A DNA stretch of 64,000 bases from Saccharibacillus sp. O23 (GTDB lineage: Bacteria > Bacillota > Bacilli > Paenibacillales > Paenibacillaceae): the NCBI RefSeq assembly GCF_002205895.1, contig NZ_NJDE01000009.1, forward strand, positions 62,001-126,000. The letters are read 5' to 3'. Shown piece after piece: positions 1-7,876 of the stretch (positions within the stretch are counted from its first letter, which is position 1; every line of letters starts with the position of its first letter). The position numbers and the translations under genes are program-made. The notes beneath the pieces were generated by a model, which searched no databases, was not told where the DNA came from, and worked only from the letters and a program-made list of their open reading frames with translations.

Positions 1-3
1 CAG

Positions 4-318
4 ATGAGAGACCGCGATCCGGGCGAATATTTAGTCAAAGGCAATATATTGGCGAATCTGTTCAGAGGGATGGAAGGGGTAGGCGGCAAGATCGATATCA
101 CGAACGAACGGGTCATTTTCAAAGCGCACAGCCTGAATTTTCAACGGGAACCGCTCGAGATTCGGATCAGCGAGATCCAACATGTCGGCAAAAGAAGCAC
201 GTGGGGCATCATTCCGAACGGCATGGAGATCGCGACGCGCAAAGGAGAGACCTACAAATTCGTTCTGTACAACCGCGGGAACGTAATCAAAACGATCAAC
301 GAACTGCGGAATGCTTGA
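4..318 (+). CDS. PH/GRAM-like domain protein
   Basis: A 104-residue soluble protein with the beta-rich pattern of bacterial PH or GRAM-like domains: a glycine-rich start, then alternating strands (residues about 25-95) ending in a short helix. Such domains bind lipids or proteins; the target is unknown here. The first in-frame ATG is at 4, but the frame stays open to the window edge, so the true start could lie upstream. It is followed by a sugar-isomerase fragment with no functional link visible. Confidence 0.65.
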   Translation: MRDRDPGEYLVKGNILANLFRGMEGVGGKIDITNERVIFKAHSLNFQREPLEIRISEIQHVGKRSTWGIIPNGMEIATRKGETYKFVLYNRGNVIKTINELRNA

Positions 319-356
319 GCGGCGCACAGCGGCAAATTCGAAACGGACAGGAGACG

Positions 357-656
357 AACAAACATCATTATTTCCCGGATGCCGATCTGCTCGGCCGATA
401 CGGTTCCCGATTGAAAGCGCTCCATCTCCACGACGATAACGGAAGTTGGGGGCAGCACGGGCTTCCGCTTGACGGTTCGCTGGATTGGCCGAAAATCATG
501 AAGAATATCGCGGCAACCGGTTATTCGGGAGCCGCCGCGATCGAACCGATGAATTGGGATTACTTGAATCTGTCGCCGGAAGAGTTTTTGCGCCGTGCCT
601 TCGAACGGGCTAAGCAGGCAGAAGATTTGTTCATTCATGAAGGAAGCGCTCTATAA
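357..656 (+). pseudogene. Sugar phosphate isomerase/epimerase, C-terminal remnant
   Basis: About 98 codons ending at a TAA (654-656) match the C-terminal part of xylose-isomerase-like TIM barrel proteins (IolE type). The visible marks are ALHLHDDNG, then LDGSLDW and a final AAIEP strand with a closing helix. Upstream of about 357 the frame holds no related sequence and there is no start codon with a ribosome binding site, so roughly two thirds of the usual 270-290 residues are missing. It is a deletion remnant between the PH-like gene and the alditol oxidase. Such isomerases often sit with polyol-oxidising enzymes, so it may have belonged with the next gene. Confidence 0.75.
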
Positions 657-679
657 ATTGAAACTTGGGAGGACTTCGA

Positions 680-1942
680 ATGAGTTATCAAAACTGGGCA
701 GGCAACTTTACGTACGGCGCGACCGACATGATCTATCCCGAAAACGTGGAGCATCTCCGGCAGTTGGTTAAAGAGCACCGGAAAGTCAAAGTTTCGGGCA
801 GCGGGCATACGTTTAATTCCATCACGGATACGGACGGCATCTTCGTTTCGCTGCGGCATCGGAACCGCATGTTGGAATTAAACGAAGAACGCGGCACGGT
901 AACGGTCGAAGGAGGGATCGCGTACGGGGAACTGTGCGCGCAGCTTGCTCTGACCGATTATGCGCTGCATAATCTGGCTTCGCTGCCTCATATCACGGTC
1001 GCCGGCGCCGCAGCTACGGCGACCCACGGTTCGGGCAGCGAAAACGGAAGCTTGGCGGCGGCGGTGGAAGGGATCGAACTGGTCGACGCCAACGGAGAGC
1101 TGCATACGTTCAGCCGCGGCGATGCGGAATTCGCCGGCGTCGTCGTGAATCTCGGCGCGCTCGGCGTCGTGACGAAGCTGACGCTGAAAGTCGTACCGGC
1201 TTATTCCGTCAGACAGTTCGTTTATGAGAATCTGCCGCTTTCGCAGCTTGAAGCAAACGCCGAAGGCATCTTCTCGGGGGCTTACAGCGTCAGTTTGTTC
1301 ACGGATTGGCAGCAGCCGAGATTCCATCAGGTCTGGACCAAATGCCGGGAAGAAGACGGCACAAGCTATGCTGGACATGCGGACTATTACGGAGCGCTGC
1401 CCGCGACGAGCCCTCTGCATCCGCTTCCGGACATGGATGCGGAAAACTGCACGGAGCAGCTCGGCAAGCCGGGGATGTGGCATGAGCGGCTCGCGCATTT
1501 CCGGATGGAATTTACGCCGAGTGCCGGCAAAGAGCTGCAAAGCGAGTACTTGATGCCGCGGGAGCATGTCTATGAAGCGGCGCTTGCCGTTCACGGATTG
1601 CGCGAGCATCTTGCGCCGATTCTGTTCGTCAGCGAGTTGCGGACGATCGCGGCGGACGATTTATGGCTGAGCCCTTTTCGCGATCAGCCTTCGGTCGCAT
1701 TCCACTTCACGTGGCGAGACGACTGGCAGGCGGTCGAGCGCGTGCTCCCGCTGCTGGAAGCGGCGCTGGCGCCATTCGGCGCGCGTCCGCATTGGGGCAA
1801 GCTGTTTACGGTACCGGCCGACGTTCTGCAGCAGCAATTCGACAAGCTGCCGGAGTTTCGGAAGTTGATCGACAAGTATGACCCTGACGGAAAATTCAGC
1901 AATGCGTTTCTGGATACTTATATTCGCCCGGCCCGAACCTGA
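680..1942 (+). CDS. FAD-linked alditol (xylitol/sorbitol-type) oxidase
   Basis: A 420-residue flavoprotein of the VAO family, close in length to Streptomyces AldO (about 418). Residues 17-180 form the FAD-binding domain. VSGSGHTFNS places His43 where AldO attaches FAD covalently, and ATHGSG near residue 115 is the usual second flavin loop. Residues 190-400 form the alditol-oxidase substrate domain, ending KYDPDGKFSN. Members oxidise terminal hydroxyls of polyols to aldoses and make hydrogen peroxide in the cytoplasm. The ATG at 680 is chosen because GGGAGG at 667-672 is correctly spaced; the in-frame TTG at 665 lies inside that site. Confidence 0.88.
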   Translation: MSYQNWAGNFTYGATDMIYPENVEHLRQLVKEHRKVKVSGSGHTFNSITDTDGIFVSLRHRNRMLELNEERGTVTVEGGIAYGELCAQLALTDYALHNLASLPHITVAGAAATATHGSGSENGSLAAAVEGIELVDANGELHTFSRGDAEFAGVVVNLGALGVVTKLTLKVVPAYSVRQFVYENLPLSQLEANAEGIFSGAYSVSLFTDWQQPRFHQVWTKCREEDGTSYAGHADYYGALPATSPLHPLPDMDAENCTEQLGKPGMWHERLAHFRMEFTPSAGKELQSEYLMPREHVYEAALAVHGLREHLAPILFVSELRTIAADDLWLSPFRDQPSVAFHFTWRDDWQAVERVLPLLEAALAPFGARPHWGKLFTVPADVLQQQFDKLPEFRKLIDKYDPDGKFSNAFLDTYIRPART

Positions 1943-2011
1943 TCAAGCCGATCGCGCTGGGCATCATCCGGACTAAGTCGTCCGAACATCGACAAAGGAG
2001 TGCATACAACT

Positions 2012-2998
2012 ATGAATATGAAAGCCATCATCGTCGAACGGCAGAACGGCGCAAACGCATTGAAATTGACGGATCTTCCCGCGCCGGAGCCGGCCGCAGG
2101 CGAACTGCGGGTACGCGTTCGCGCCGCGGCCGTCAATCGGACGGATATCGTGACCCGAGAAGGCCGATCCGGCTATGCGGTCAATCCGATCTTGGGCGTA
2201 GAGATCGCGGGGATCGTCGAGCAGGCGGAAGAAGGAAGCGGCTTTGCTCCCGGCGACCGCGTCATGGGCTTGGTCAACGGCGGCGGATACGCGGAATACG
2301 CCGTCATGCCGGCGGACCGCGCGATGAAGATTCCGGCGGGCTATACGTTCGAGCAGGCCGCGGCAGTGCCCGAAGTATTCCTGACCGCTTATCAGACGCT
2401 GTATTGGATCGGACGGCTCCAGCCCGGCGAGTCCGTGCTGATCCATGCCGGCGCGAGCGGCGTAGGCACGGCGGCGATTCAGCTTGCCAAGACGCTCAGC
2501 AGGGCGAAAGTGATCGTGACGGCCGGATCGCGGGAGAAGCTCGATTTCTGCGAAAATCTGGGCGCGGACGTGCTGATCAATTACAAAGAGCAGTCTTTCG
2601 AAAAAGAAGTGCTTGCGGCCACGGACGGACAGGGCGTCGATCTGATTCTGGATTTCGTCGGCGCGGATTATTGGGACAAGAACCTGGAGAGCGTGAAAAA
2701 AGAAGGACGCTGGGTGCTGATCGGCATTTTGGGCGGCATTCAGGTCGAGCAGGTGAATCTGTTCGCGCTTATGTCCAAATGCGTGCAGCTGACCGGCACG
2801 CTGCTCACGCCGCGAAGCGACGACTACAAAGCGCGGCTTACCGCCGACTTCGTCCGGGAAGTGATGCCGCACATGGCGGCGGGCGAGATCAAGCCGATCG
2901 TCGATACGGTTTTCCCGTTGGAGGAAGCGATGTCGGCCCAGACGCATATGGAAGAGAATCGGAATATCGGGAAAATCGTGTTGAGCGTGGCGGAGTAA
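2012..2998 (+). CDS. NAD(P)H:quinone oxidoreductase (zinc-free MDR family)
   Basis: A 328-residue medium-chain reductase of the quinone oxidoreductase/PIG3 group. The GroES-like fold occupies residues 1-110, and the Rossmann nucleotide-binding loop AGASGVGTAAIQLAK lies at 146-160. The zinc-ligand cysteines of alcohol dehydrogenases are absent, which fits a quinone or enone reductase. AAGGAG at 1995-2000 serves the ATG at 2012; an upstream GTG overlaps that site. It lies 69 bp after the alditol oxidase on the same strand and may be co-transcribed, but no shared pathway is evident. Confidence 0.88.
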   Translation: MNMKAIIVERQNGANALKLTDLPAPEPAAGELRVRVRAAAVNRTDIVTREGRSGYAVNPILGVEIAGIVEQAEEGSGFAPGDRVMGLVNGGGYAEYAVMPADRAMKIPAGYTFEQAAAVPEVFLTAYQTLYWIGRLQPGESVLIHAGASGVGTAAIQLAKTLSRAKVIVTAGSREKLDFCENLGADVLINYKEQSFEKEVLAATDGQGVDLILDFVGADYWDKNLESVKKEGRWVLIGILGGIQVEQVNLFALMSKCVQLTGTLLTPRSDDYKARLTADFVREVMPHMAAGEIKPIVDTVFPLEEAMSAQTHMEENRNIGKIVLSVAE

Positions 2999-3038
2999 CG
3001 GTCCGGGAAGGAAATGTTTGGATAGGAGAGGATTTTTG

Positions 3039-4412
3039 TTGAATTTCGGAAAAATAAAAAAAACTGCCGGTTCTGAAGAACCGGGGCGAACGCATGAAGA
3101 AGTGCCGAAGTCGGCTGTTTCTTCCCAAACGGAGCGAATTATCGCAAAATTGCCGCTTGCGGCACACGAAGGCAGTCTACGCAAAGTGTTCGGCGCAAGC
3201 AGCCATCAATATAAGCTGAACGAGCCGCTTGCGGCCGAGGCGATCGAAGCGTTCGAGCGCAAGCACGGCATCGAGCTGCCGGAAGAATTGACGGATTTCC
3301 TGACTGCCGTCGGCGACGGAGGAGCAGGTCCTCAGTACGGCATCTACCGGCTTGAACGAATGGAAAAAGAGTCGGCCCGGTTGGCAGAACCCTGCCGGCT
3401 GCGGCCGGATTTCACCGACGACGAATGGCGGCAGTTGGAAGCTTGGTGCGAAGAGCAGGCGGAAGAAGCCGGCGACGAGGCTTACGATGCGGACGGGCAG
3501 CGGATGTTTCAAGGAACGCTGTGTATCGGAACGCAGGGCTGCAGCTATGATACGGTATTGGTACTGAACGGACCGTACCGCGGCAGGATCGCTTATATCG
3601 ACCGCGATTTTCAGAAGCCTTTTTTTACTTACGAACCGAACTTCTTGGATTGGTACGAACGTTGGCTGGACGAGCTGATCGCAGGCTATAAAGTCGACAG
3701 CTTCGGCAATCTGCGTCCCGGCGGAGAAGCCGAGCTGCTGGCGTTGTTCGACGCGGCCGACGACGAGCCTACGAAGCTGGAAGCGATTCGGGGCTTGTCC
3801 AAGCTTCCGTCGCTGCAGCCGGACACGATCGCGCGGCTGCGCGGCATTTACCGGCAGACGGAGCCTTTTTCGCCGCTGGCTCGTCTGACGCTGAACTATT
3901 TGGCCGAAGCCGATTATTCTTTCGCGGAAGCGGACTTGCTGGATGAACTGAGCAGCGGACCGGAAGCGCAAGACCGGGAGTCGGCGGCACAGATGATCCG
4001 GACCCATATTCCGGTCGAGACGCTGCGGAATCGGATTCCCGTCTTCGTCAAACGGCTGCACGAGGAACAGGATCACGATGTCGTTTTCTTGCTGTTGATG
4101 ATCTTGGAAAAAGCGGAAGGGATCGATTTCGACGTTCTTCGTCCACTGTTTATTCATTCGGATGCCGGGATTCGCGCAACTGCGCTGCACTATGCGGGTA
4201 AGCTCCCTGACAAAGCCCGGCATCTAAGCGTTTTTCGCGCGGGACTGGAAGATTCCGATTCCGGCGTGAACCGCAACGCCATGCAGGCTCTGGAGGAATA
4301 CGGCGGCGATACGGAAGCGTGGCTGCGCGACCTGATGCTTCATCCCGACGCCGAGACGCGGGATAATGCGAAAGTTCTGTTGGAGCTGTGGCCGTCGGAC
4401 GAACGCCGGTGA
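3039..4412 (+). CDS. SUKH (SMI1/KNR4) domain protein with HEAT repeats
   Basis: A 457-residue cytoplasmic protein. Residues about 60-210 look like a SUKH/SMI1-KNR4 domain: an amphipathic helix with IELPEELTDFL, then VGDGGAGPQYGIYRL. Residues 230-457 are helical HEAT-like repeats. SUKH domains are best known as immunity proteins of polymorphic toxin systems, though many are stand-alone. The TTG start at 3039 follows AGGAGAGG with normal spacing. No toxin gene is adjacent, so an orphan immunity or scaffold role is an inference. Confidence 0.75.
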   Translation: MNFGKIKKTAGSEEPGRTHEEVPKSAVSSQTERIIAKLPLAAHEGSLRKVFGASSHQYKLNEPLAAEAIEAFERKHGIELPEELTDFLTAVGDGGAGPQYGIYRLERMEKESARLAEPCRLRPDFTDDEWRQLEAWCEEQAEEAGDEAYDADGQRMFQGTLCIGTQGCSYDTVLVLNGPYRGRIAYIDRDFQKPFFTYEPNFLDWYERWLDELIAGYKVDSFGNLRPGGEAELLALFDAADDEPTKLEAIRGLSKLPSLQPDTIARLRGIYRQTEPFSPLARLTLNYLAEADYSFAEADLLDELSSGPEAQDRESAAQMIRTHIPVETLRNRIPVFVKRLHEEQDHDVVFLLLMILEKAEGIDFDVLRPLFIHSDAGIRATALHYAGKLPDKARHLSVFRAGLEDSDSGVNRNAMQALEEYGGDTEAWLRDLMLHPDAETRDNAKVLLELWPSDERR

Positions 4413-4432
4413 CAGGAGGAAGAAGGGGAATC

Positions 4433-4924
4433 ATGACGTATCAATTTCTGATCACGCTGTCTATTAGCGAGCTGATCTGTTACCCGGACGAAGACGAGGA
4501 CGATCACGAAGCGGACGAACGGGTGAGCCGCTTAGCCGAACAGCTGGGAATCGAGTTCCCGATCGCGGAGATCTATGATCGGTATCTGGACATGCCGATC
4601 AATACGGGCGACGTGCTGCTTTTTCGCGGAGCCCGCGAAGACGGATGCCTCGCGATCGATACGTATCGGGAACCGTACGACCAGCTCGATACCGTTCGGT
4701 TCGGCGGGCAGATCTCCGACGGAGACGAACGTCTGTCGATCGTGCGAGGGTTGTTCCGGGAACTGTACGACGGTTGCGCGACGAAATTTCTTTACCAAGA
4801 AGGGCAAAGCGTGCTGAGTCGGATGATCGATCCTTCCGCTTACCCGCGCGCGATTCGGATGGAGGACTACCTCTATGAACAGCGGCTGAAGATATTCGAC
4901 GGCAAAAAATTTGCGGTTGATTGA
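4433..4924 (+). CDS. Hypothetical acidic protein
   Basis: A 163-residue soluble protein with no domain I recognise. The N-terminal half is strongly acidic (YPDEDEDDHEADE at about 21-33). No signal peptide or membrane segment is visible. The ATG at 4433 has AGGAGGAAG upstream. It starts 20 bp after the SUKH/HEAT gene and is probably co-transcribed with it, which suggests a linked role, possibly a second immunity-like protein. Confidence 0.6.
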   Translation: MTYQFLITLSISELICYPDEDEDDHEADERVSRLAEQLGIEFPIAEIYDRYLDMPINTGDVLLFRGAREDGCLAIDTYREPYDQLDTVRFGGQISDGDERLSIVRGLFRELYDGCATKFLYQEGQSVLSRMIDPSAYPRAIRMEDYLYEQRLKIFDGKKFAVD

Positions 4925-4942
4925 GCCCGTCTTATGCCGCGC

Positions 4943-4985
4943 AAAAAAACGGATTTCAAGGCTGCCCTTGAAATCCGTTTTTTTA
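4943..4985. terminator. Bidirectional rho-independent terminator
   Basis: A near-perfect inverted repeat, AAACGGATTTCAAGG against CCTTGAAATCCGTTT, with a 3-base loop, flanked by A and T tracts. It lies between convergent genes (stop at 4924 on plus, stop at 5025 on minus) and can serve both. Confidence 0.9.
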
Positions 4986-5024
4986 TTTTTGGAGAAGCCG
5001 CATCCGACTCCAGCTCGTCCTTGC

Positions 5025-5786
5025 TTACTCCAACTGCCCTTTCATCGCGTCGTACATCTTCGCCGTATACAGATCCACTTCGTCCCGCGACATCCGCAGC
5101 CGAGCGACCGAAGTACCGTAGCCGATTTCTTCGAGACCTTCCGCCAGACCTTCGAAGATCCCGTCCGCAAAAGCATCCAAAGGCTCGCCGCTCGTATGCT
5201 TGCCCGCGCCGCCGAGATCGGTGTTCACCGCAGGCGGCGCGATCTCGATCACTTCGACCGTCGTGTCGGACAATTGATGACGCAGACTCATCGTGAAAGA
5301 ATGCAGCGCGGCTTTGGTCGCCGAATACAGCGGAGCGACCGCAAGCGGCGTGAATGCGAGACCCGACGTCACGTTGAGGATCGCCGAAGACTCTTTTTTC
5401 GCAAAATAAGGAGCGAACAGCAGCGAAAGATGCACCGGCGCGTCCAGATTGGTCGGGATCTCCCGGCTGATCTCGGCCCAACTGCTGCGCGCCGAAGCAT
5501 TCAGCACGCTAAAAGACTGCTGAACGCCGGCGTTGTTGACCAGCACGTTCACGTCCGGATAGTGCGTCTTCGCCCATTCGAACAAGGCGATCCGCTCCGA
5601 TTCGAGCGAGACGTCGACGACATGGGGAATCAGTTCCGGCACGCGGGCTTGCGCTTCCCGCAGCGTTTCTTCGCGCCGTCCGCAGATGATGACCGTATTG
5701 CCCGACTTGGCGAACCGTTCCGCGAAAGCCAATCCGATCCCCGAGCCTCCGCCCGTGATCAAGATCGTGTTTCCTGTCAGTTTCAT
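5025..5786 (-). CDS. Short-chain dehydrogenase/reductase (DltE-like)
   Basis: A 253-residue SDR enzyme. TGGGSGIG at residues 11-18 binds NAD(P), NNAG follows near 88, and the catalytic Ser-Tyr-Lys set appears as NVTSG and YSATK. Length and motifs fit the DltE/classical SDR group; the substrate is not predictable. Its ATG overlaps the stop of the upstream MerR gene by ATGA, so the two are translationally coupled and presumably autoregulated from the operator near 6295. Confidence 0.88.
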   Translation of the reverse strand: MKLTGNTILITGGGSGIGLAFAERFAKSGNTVIICGRREETLREAQARVPELIPHVVDVSLESERIALFEWAKTHYPDVNVLVNNAGVQQSFSVLNASARSSWAEISREIPTNLDAPVHLSLLFAPYFAKKESSAILNVTSGLAFTPLAVAPLYSATKAALHSFTMSLRHQLSDTTVEVIEIAPPAVNTDLGGAGKHTSGEPLDAFADGIFEGLAEGLEEIGYGTSVARLRMSRDEVDLYTAKMYDAMKGQLE

Positions 5787-6235
5787 GGGTGAACCTCTTT
5801 TCTATAGGATGTATGCGCCGCTTCTTCGCCGGAGGCGTTCTCTTCGTCCGTCCGACTCTTGCGCCAACCGCTCACGCGGTCTTCGTAACGGGCAATCTTG
5901 ATATCGATACCGTCCAACGCTTCATGCATGATTTCGATCTCGTCCAATACGGCCTGTCTGTGCTTAAGCATCATATCGAGACGCAGCGGCGTGGTCTGTT
6001 CGCCTTCGACGACCCATTCCACGTACTGGCGGATCGAACCGAGCGGCATATTGGTGCGTTTGAGGTTCAGGATCACTTGCAGCAGCGTCATATGGAATTC
6101 CGAGAATACCCGGCGTCCGGCTTCGTCCCGGCCCAGACCGGGCAGCAGTCCTTTTTTCTCGTAATAGCGCAGCGTGGATTCCGGCAGTCCGAAATGCGCC
6201 GCCGCTTCGCCGATGGTTCGATCTGTCGTATGCAT
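5783..6235 (-). CDS. MerR-family transcriptional regulator
   Basis: A 150-residue regulator. The winged helix-turn-helix at residues 5-75 includes the typical STLRYYEKKGLLP recognition region. A coiled-coil dimerisation helix follows (about 85-125). There is no conserved metal-binding cysteine set, so the inducer is probably organic. It is the first gene of a two-gene operon with the SDR enzyme; a consensus MerR operator with a 19-bp spacer lies upstream. A classical arrangement would have the regulator twist this promoter on induction. Confidence 0.9.
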   Translation of the reverse strand: MHTTDRTIGEAAAHFGLPESTLRYYEKKGLLPGLGRDEAGRRVFSEFHMTLLQVILNLKRTNMPLGSIRQYVEWVVEGEQTTPLRLDMMLKHRQAVLDEIEIMHEALDGIDIKIARYEDRVSGWRKSRTDEENASGEEAAHTSYRKEVHP

Positions 6236-6277
6236 GGTGGAGGCCTCCGAGTTCGTACGTTTTCTGTCGACATCCTC

Positions 6278-6308
6278 ATCTTAGAACTTAAACCATGGTT
6301 GAAGTCAA
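6278..6308 (-). promoter_or_regulatory. MerR-type promoter/operator
   Basis: On the minus strand TTGACT (6303-6308) and TAAGAT (6278-6283) are separated by 19 bp instead of 17. The spacer contains a dyad, ACTTAAACCATGGTTGAAGT read on plus at 6286-6305, with one mismatch per arm. An overlong spacer with a centred dyad is the signature of MerR-activated promoters. It drives the MerR-SDR operon. Confidence 0.85.
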
Positions 6309-6398
6309 GCGGCAGCCTCAAAAAAATTCGGGATGCAGTAAAAGGATTTGCTGAAGCGTCGAGCGAAAAAAGGAAGATATAAAAGGAGGCGGCATACG

Positions 6399-6845
6399 AT
6401 GGACACGATCCGTAACATGTTCGAGCATCTCGATTGGGCCAATCGGGCGATCTTGGGCGCTTTGCAAAACGCGGAAGCGGGCGGCAAAGCGTTAAGCCTG
6501 TTCGCCCACACGCTTCATTCCGAACGGGTCTGGTTGACCCGGCTTCAAGGCAAGGACAGCGCGGGACTGCCGATCTGGGCGGACCGGGATCTGGCATTCT
6601 GCGCGGAACTTCTGCAGCGGAACGCGGAAGGATACGCGGAATTTCTGGCCGACGCGCCCGCTTCCGATCCGCAGCGGATCGTCGCCTACTCCAACAGCAA
6701 AGGCAGCCCGTTCGAGACGTCGGTGGGGGATATCCTGACGCATGTGGCGCTTCACGGACAGTACCATCGCGGACAGATCAATCTGTGTCTGCGAGAGAGC
6801 GGAATCGAGCCGGTCGGCGTGGATTATATTTTATTTGTTCGATAA
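6399..6845 (+). CDS. DinB-family protein
   Basis: A 148-residue four-helix-bundle protein of the DinB/YfiT superfamily. A histidine in an early helix (EHLDWAN), then HTLHSERVW, and the C-terminal HVALHGQYHRGQ supply the three-His metal site typical of the family. Many members are metal-dependent thiol S-transferases, others have no known activity. AAAGGAGG at 6382-6389 sets the ATG at 6399. It is monocistronic, downstream of and divergent from the MerR operon. Confidence 0.85.
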   Translation: MDTIRNMFEHLDWANRAILGALQNAEAGGKALSLFAHTLHSERVWLTRLQGKDSAGLPIWADRDLAFCAELLQRNAEGYAEFLADAPASDPQRIVAYSNSKGSPFETSVGDILTHVALHGQYHRGQINLCLRESGIEPVGVDYILFVR

Positions 6846-6892
6846 AGTCCGCCCTGCTGCCGCCTTGCCGATTGCTTCATTCGCGCCTCCCC

Positions 6893-6901
6893 TGCTATAC
6901 T
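6893..6901 (+). promoter_or_regulatory. Extended -10 promoter of the EF-G-binding protein gene
   Basis: TGC-TATACT matches an extended -10 element; TTGCTT at 6872-6877 is an acceptable -35 with an 18-bp spacer. It would produce a leader of about 225 nt before the start at 7134, which contains the short reading frame and long-range stem described separately. Confidence 0.45.
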
Positions 6902-6939
6902 TGACCTATCTTATTCGTACTGGGGGTCTTGCCGTGGCA

Positions 6940-6993
6940 ATGTGGAACGCACCGGGTTGCTCGTTTGCTAGAACGGCCTTACGCAGAGCCTGA
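6940..6993 (+). CDS. Putative leader peptide (17 aa) upstream of the FusB-like gene
   Basis: A 17-codon reading frame begins at ATG 6940 and stops at TGA 6991-6993, with a weak GGGGG element upstream. Its stop codon lies inside the 5' arm of a 10-bp stem (6983-6992 paired with 7072-7081). Ribosome stalling at its end would open that stem, the usual layout of a translational attenuator. The peptide (MWNAPGCSF and an Arg-rich end) resembles no known leader that I recognise. Expression is not proven. Confidence 0.35.
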   Translation: MWNAPGCSFARTALRRA

Positions 6994-7081
6994 AAAGGGG
7001 CGGACTTTGTGTAGGGCGACGCGAAAGAAACGCATCGTCCCCGATTTTCCGACATAAACGTTCGTGCTCCGCAGGCTTTGC
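6983..7081 (+). promoter_or_regulatory. Structured 5' leader, possible attenuator
   Basis: GCAGAGCCTG (6983-6992) pairs along its whole length, with one G-U, to CAGGCTTTGC (7072-7081). The enclosed RNA can form an inner hairpin around GGGCGACGCG and CGCATCGTCCC. It lies between the promoter and the FusB-like gene. S. aureus fusB is known to be controlled by translational attenuation; the same logic here is an inference. Confidence 0.45.
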
Positions 7082-7133
7082 ACCTTATCTTATCGTTCGA
7101 CCTATGAACAACATCAATAAGGGGCTGAAAGCT

Positions 7134-7772
7134 ATGCAAACACCGTTTATTCATAACCATCAATTGAACGTCATCAAGAAACAAGCCAATTTCCTGCTGA
7201 AGACGCTGCGCAGCGTCGCCGATCGCAAAGTGCTGGATACCGTCCGTCTGACGGCCGTCGACAATGCGCTTCAAGCTTTCGAAGGATTGAACGGCGAACA
7301 GAAAGCGTTGATCGAGCAGATGGCGAAATACGAGGCGGCGCACGAACTCCAAGATTATCTGGATTCGCTGGAGCCGTATCTGCTGCCGTTCCCCGAAGTG
7401 ACGGCGAAGCAGGCGCAGAAGCTGTTCCCCAAAGCGAAAAAGTTGAAGCTTCCCGATCTGGAGCGGCTCGACTACGCGCATACGACGTATCTGAGATGGA
7501 TCGATATCGCGACCAACCGATTGTTCATCGTGTATCCGCACGAAGGGCAGATGATCGGCGTGGAAGGACGGATTACGTCGACGAACAAAAAAGGCTTCTG
7601 CATGTTCTGCAATCGTCATCAGGAACTGGGGTTCTTCAACGTCAAGCTCAAAGGCAGTTCGCCGGATAACTTCTCGTCGGTCGGGCAGTATGTCTGCATG
7701 AATAATGAAGCTTGCAACCATAGCATCACCGATACGGCGCCGTTGGAACGGTTTTTGACGTCGATTCGCTGA
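7134..7772 (+). CDS. FusB/FusC-type elongation factor G-binding protein
   Basis: A 212-residue protein matching the FBP/FusB family in length (FusB 213). The N-terminal helical bundle (1-130) is followed by a treble-clef zinc domain: CMFC at 156-159 and a later CMNNEAC supply the Cys ligands. Family members bind EF-G on the ribosome and free it when stalled by fusidic acid. Chromosomal homologues are common in Gram-positives and may act in ordinary ribosome rescue. The ATG at 7134 is preferred over one at 7104 because only it has a Shine-Dalgarno (AAGGGG). Confidence 0.88.
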   Translation: MQTPFIHNHQLNVIKKQANFLLKTLRSVADRKVLDTVRLTAVDNALQAFEGLNGEQKALIEQMAKYEAAHELQDYLDSLEPYLLPFPEVTAKQAQKLFPKAKKLKLPDLERLDYAHTTYLRWIDIATNRLFIVYPHEGQMIGVEGRITSTNKKGFCMFCNRHQELGFFNVKLKGSSPDNFSSVGQYVCMNNEACNHSITDTAPLERFLTSIR

Positions 7773-7805
7773 TCCGCATCGAAAATGCGCGTGTATAGGC
7801 AAAAG

Positions 7806-7835
7806 AAAAGGCCGCTCCCCGGAGCGGCTTTTTTT
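7806..7835 (+). terminator. Rho-independent terminator
   Basis: GCCGCTCC-CC-GGAGCGGC followed by seven T, just after the EF-G-binding protein gene. An A run on the other side may let it also serve the convergent gene ending at 7877. Confidence 0.9.
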
Positions 7836-7876
7836 GCTGCTTATTCCACGGAAGCGGACGGCCGCGTCTTCGGCGC

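Noticed and set aside
1973-3184. A 403-codon minus-strand frame
   Set aside because: Antisense to the quinone oxidoreductase; composition typical of a shadow.
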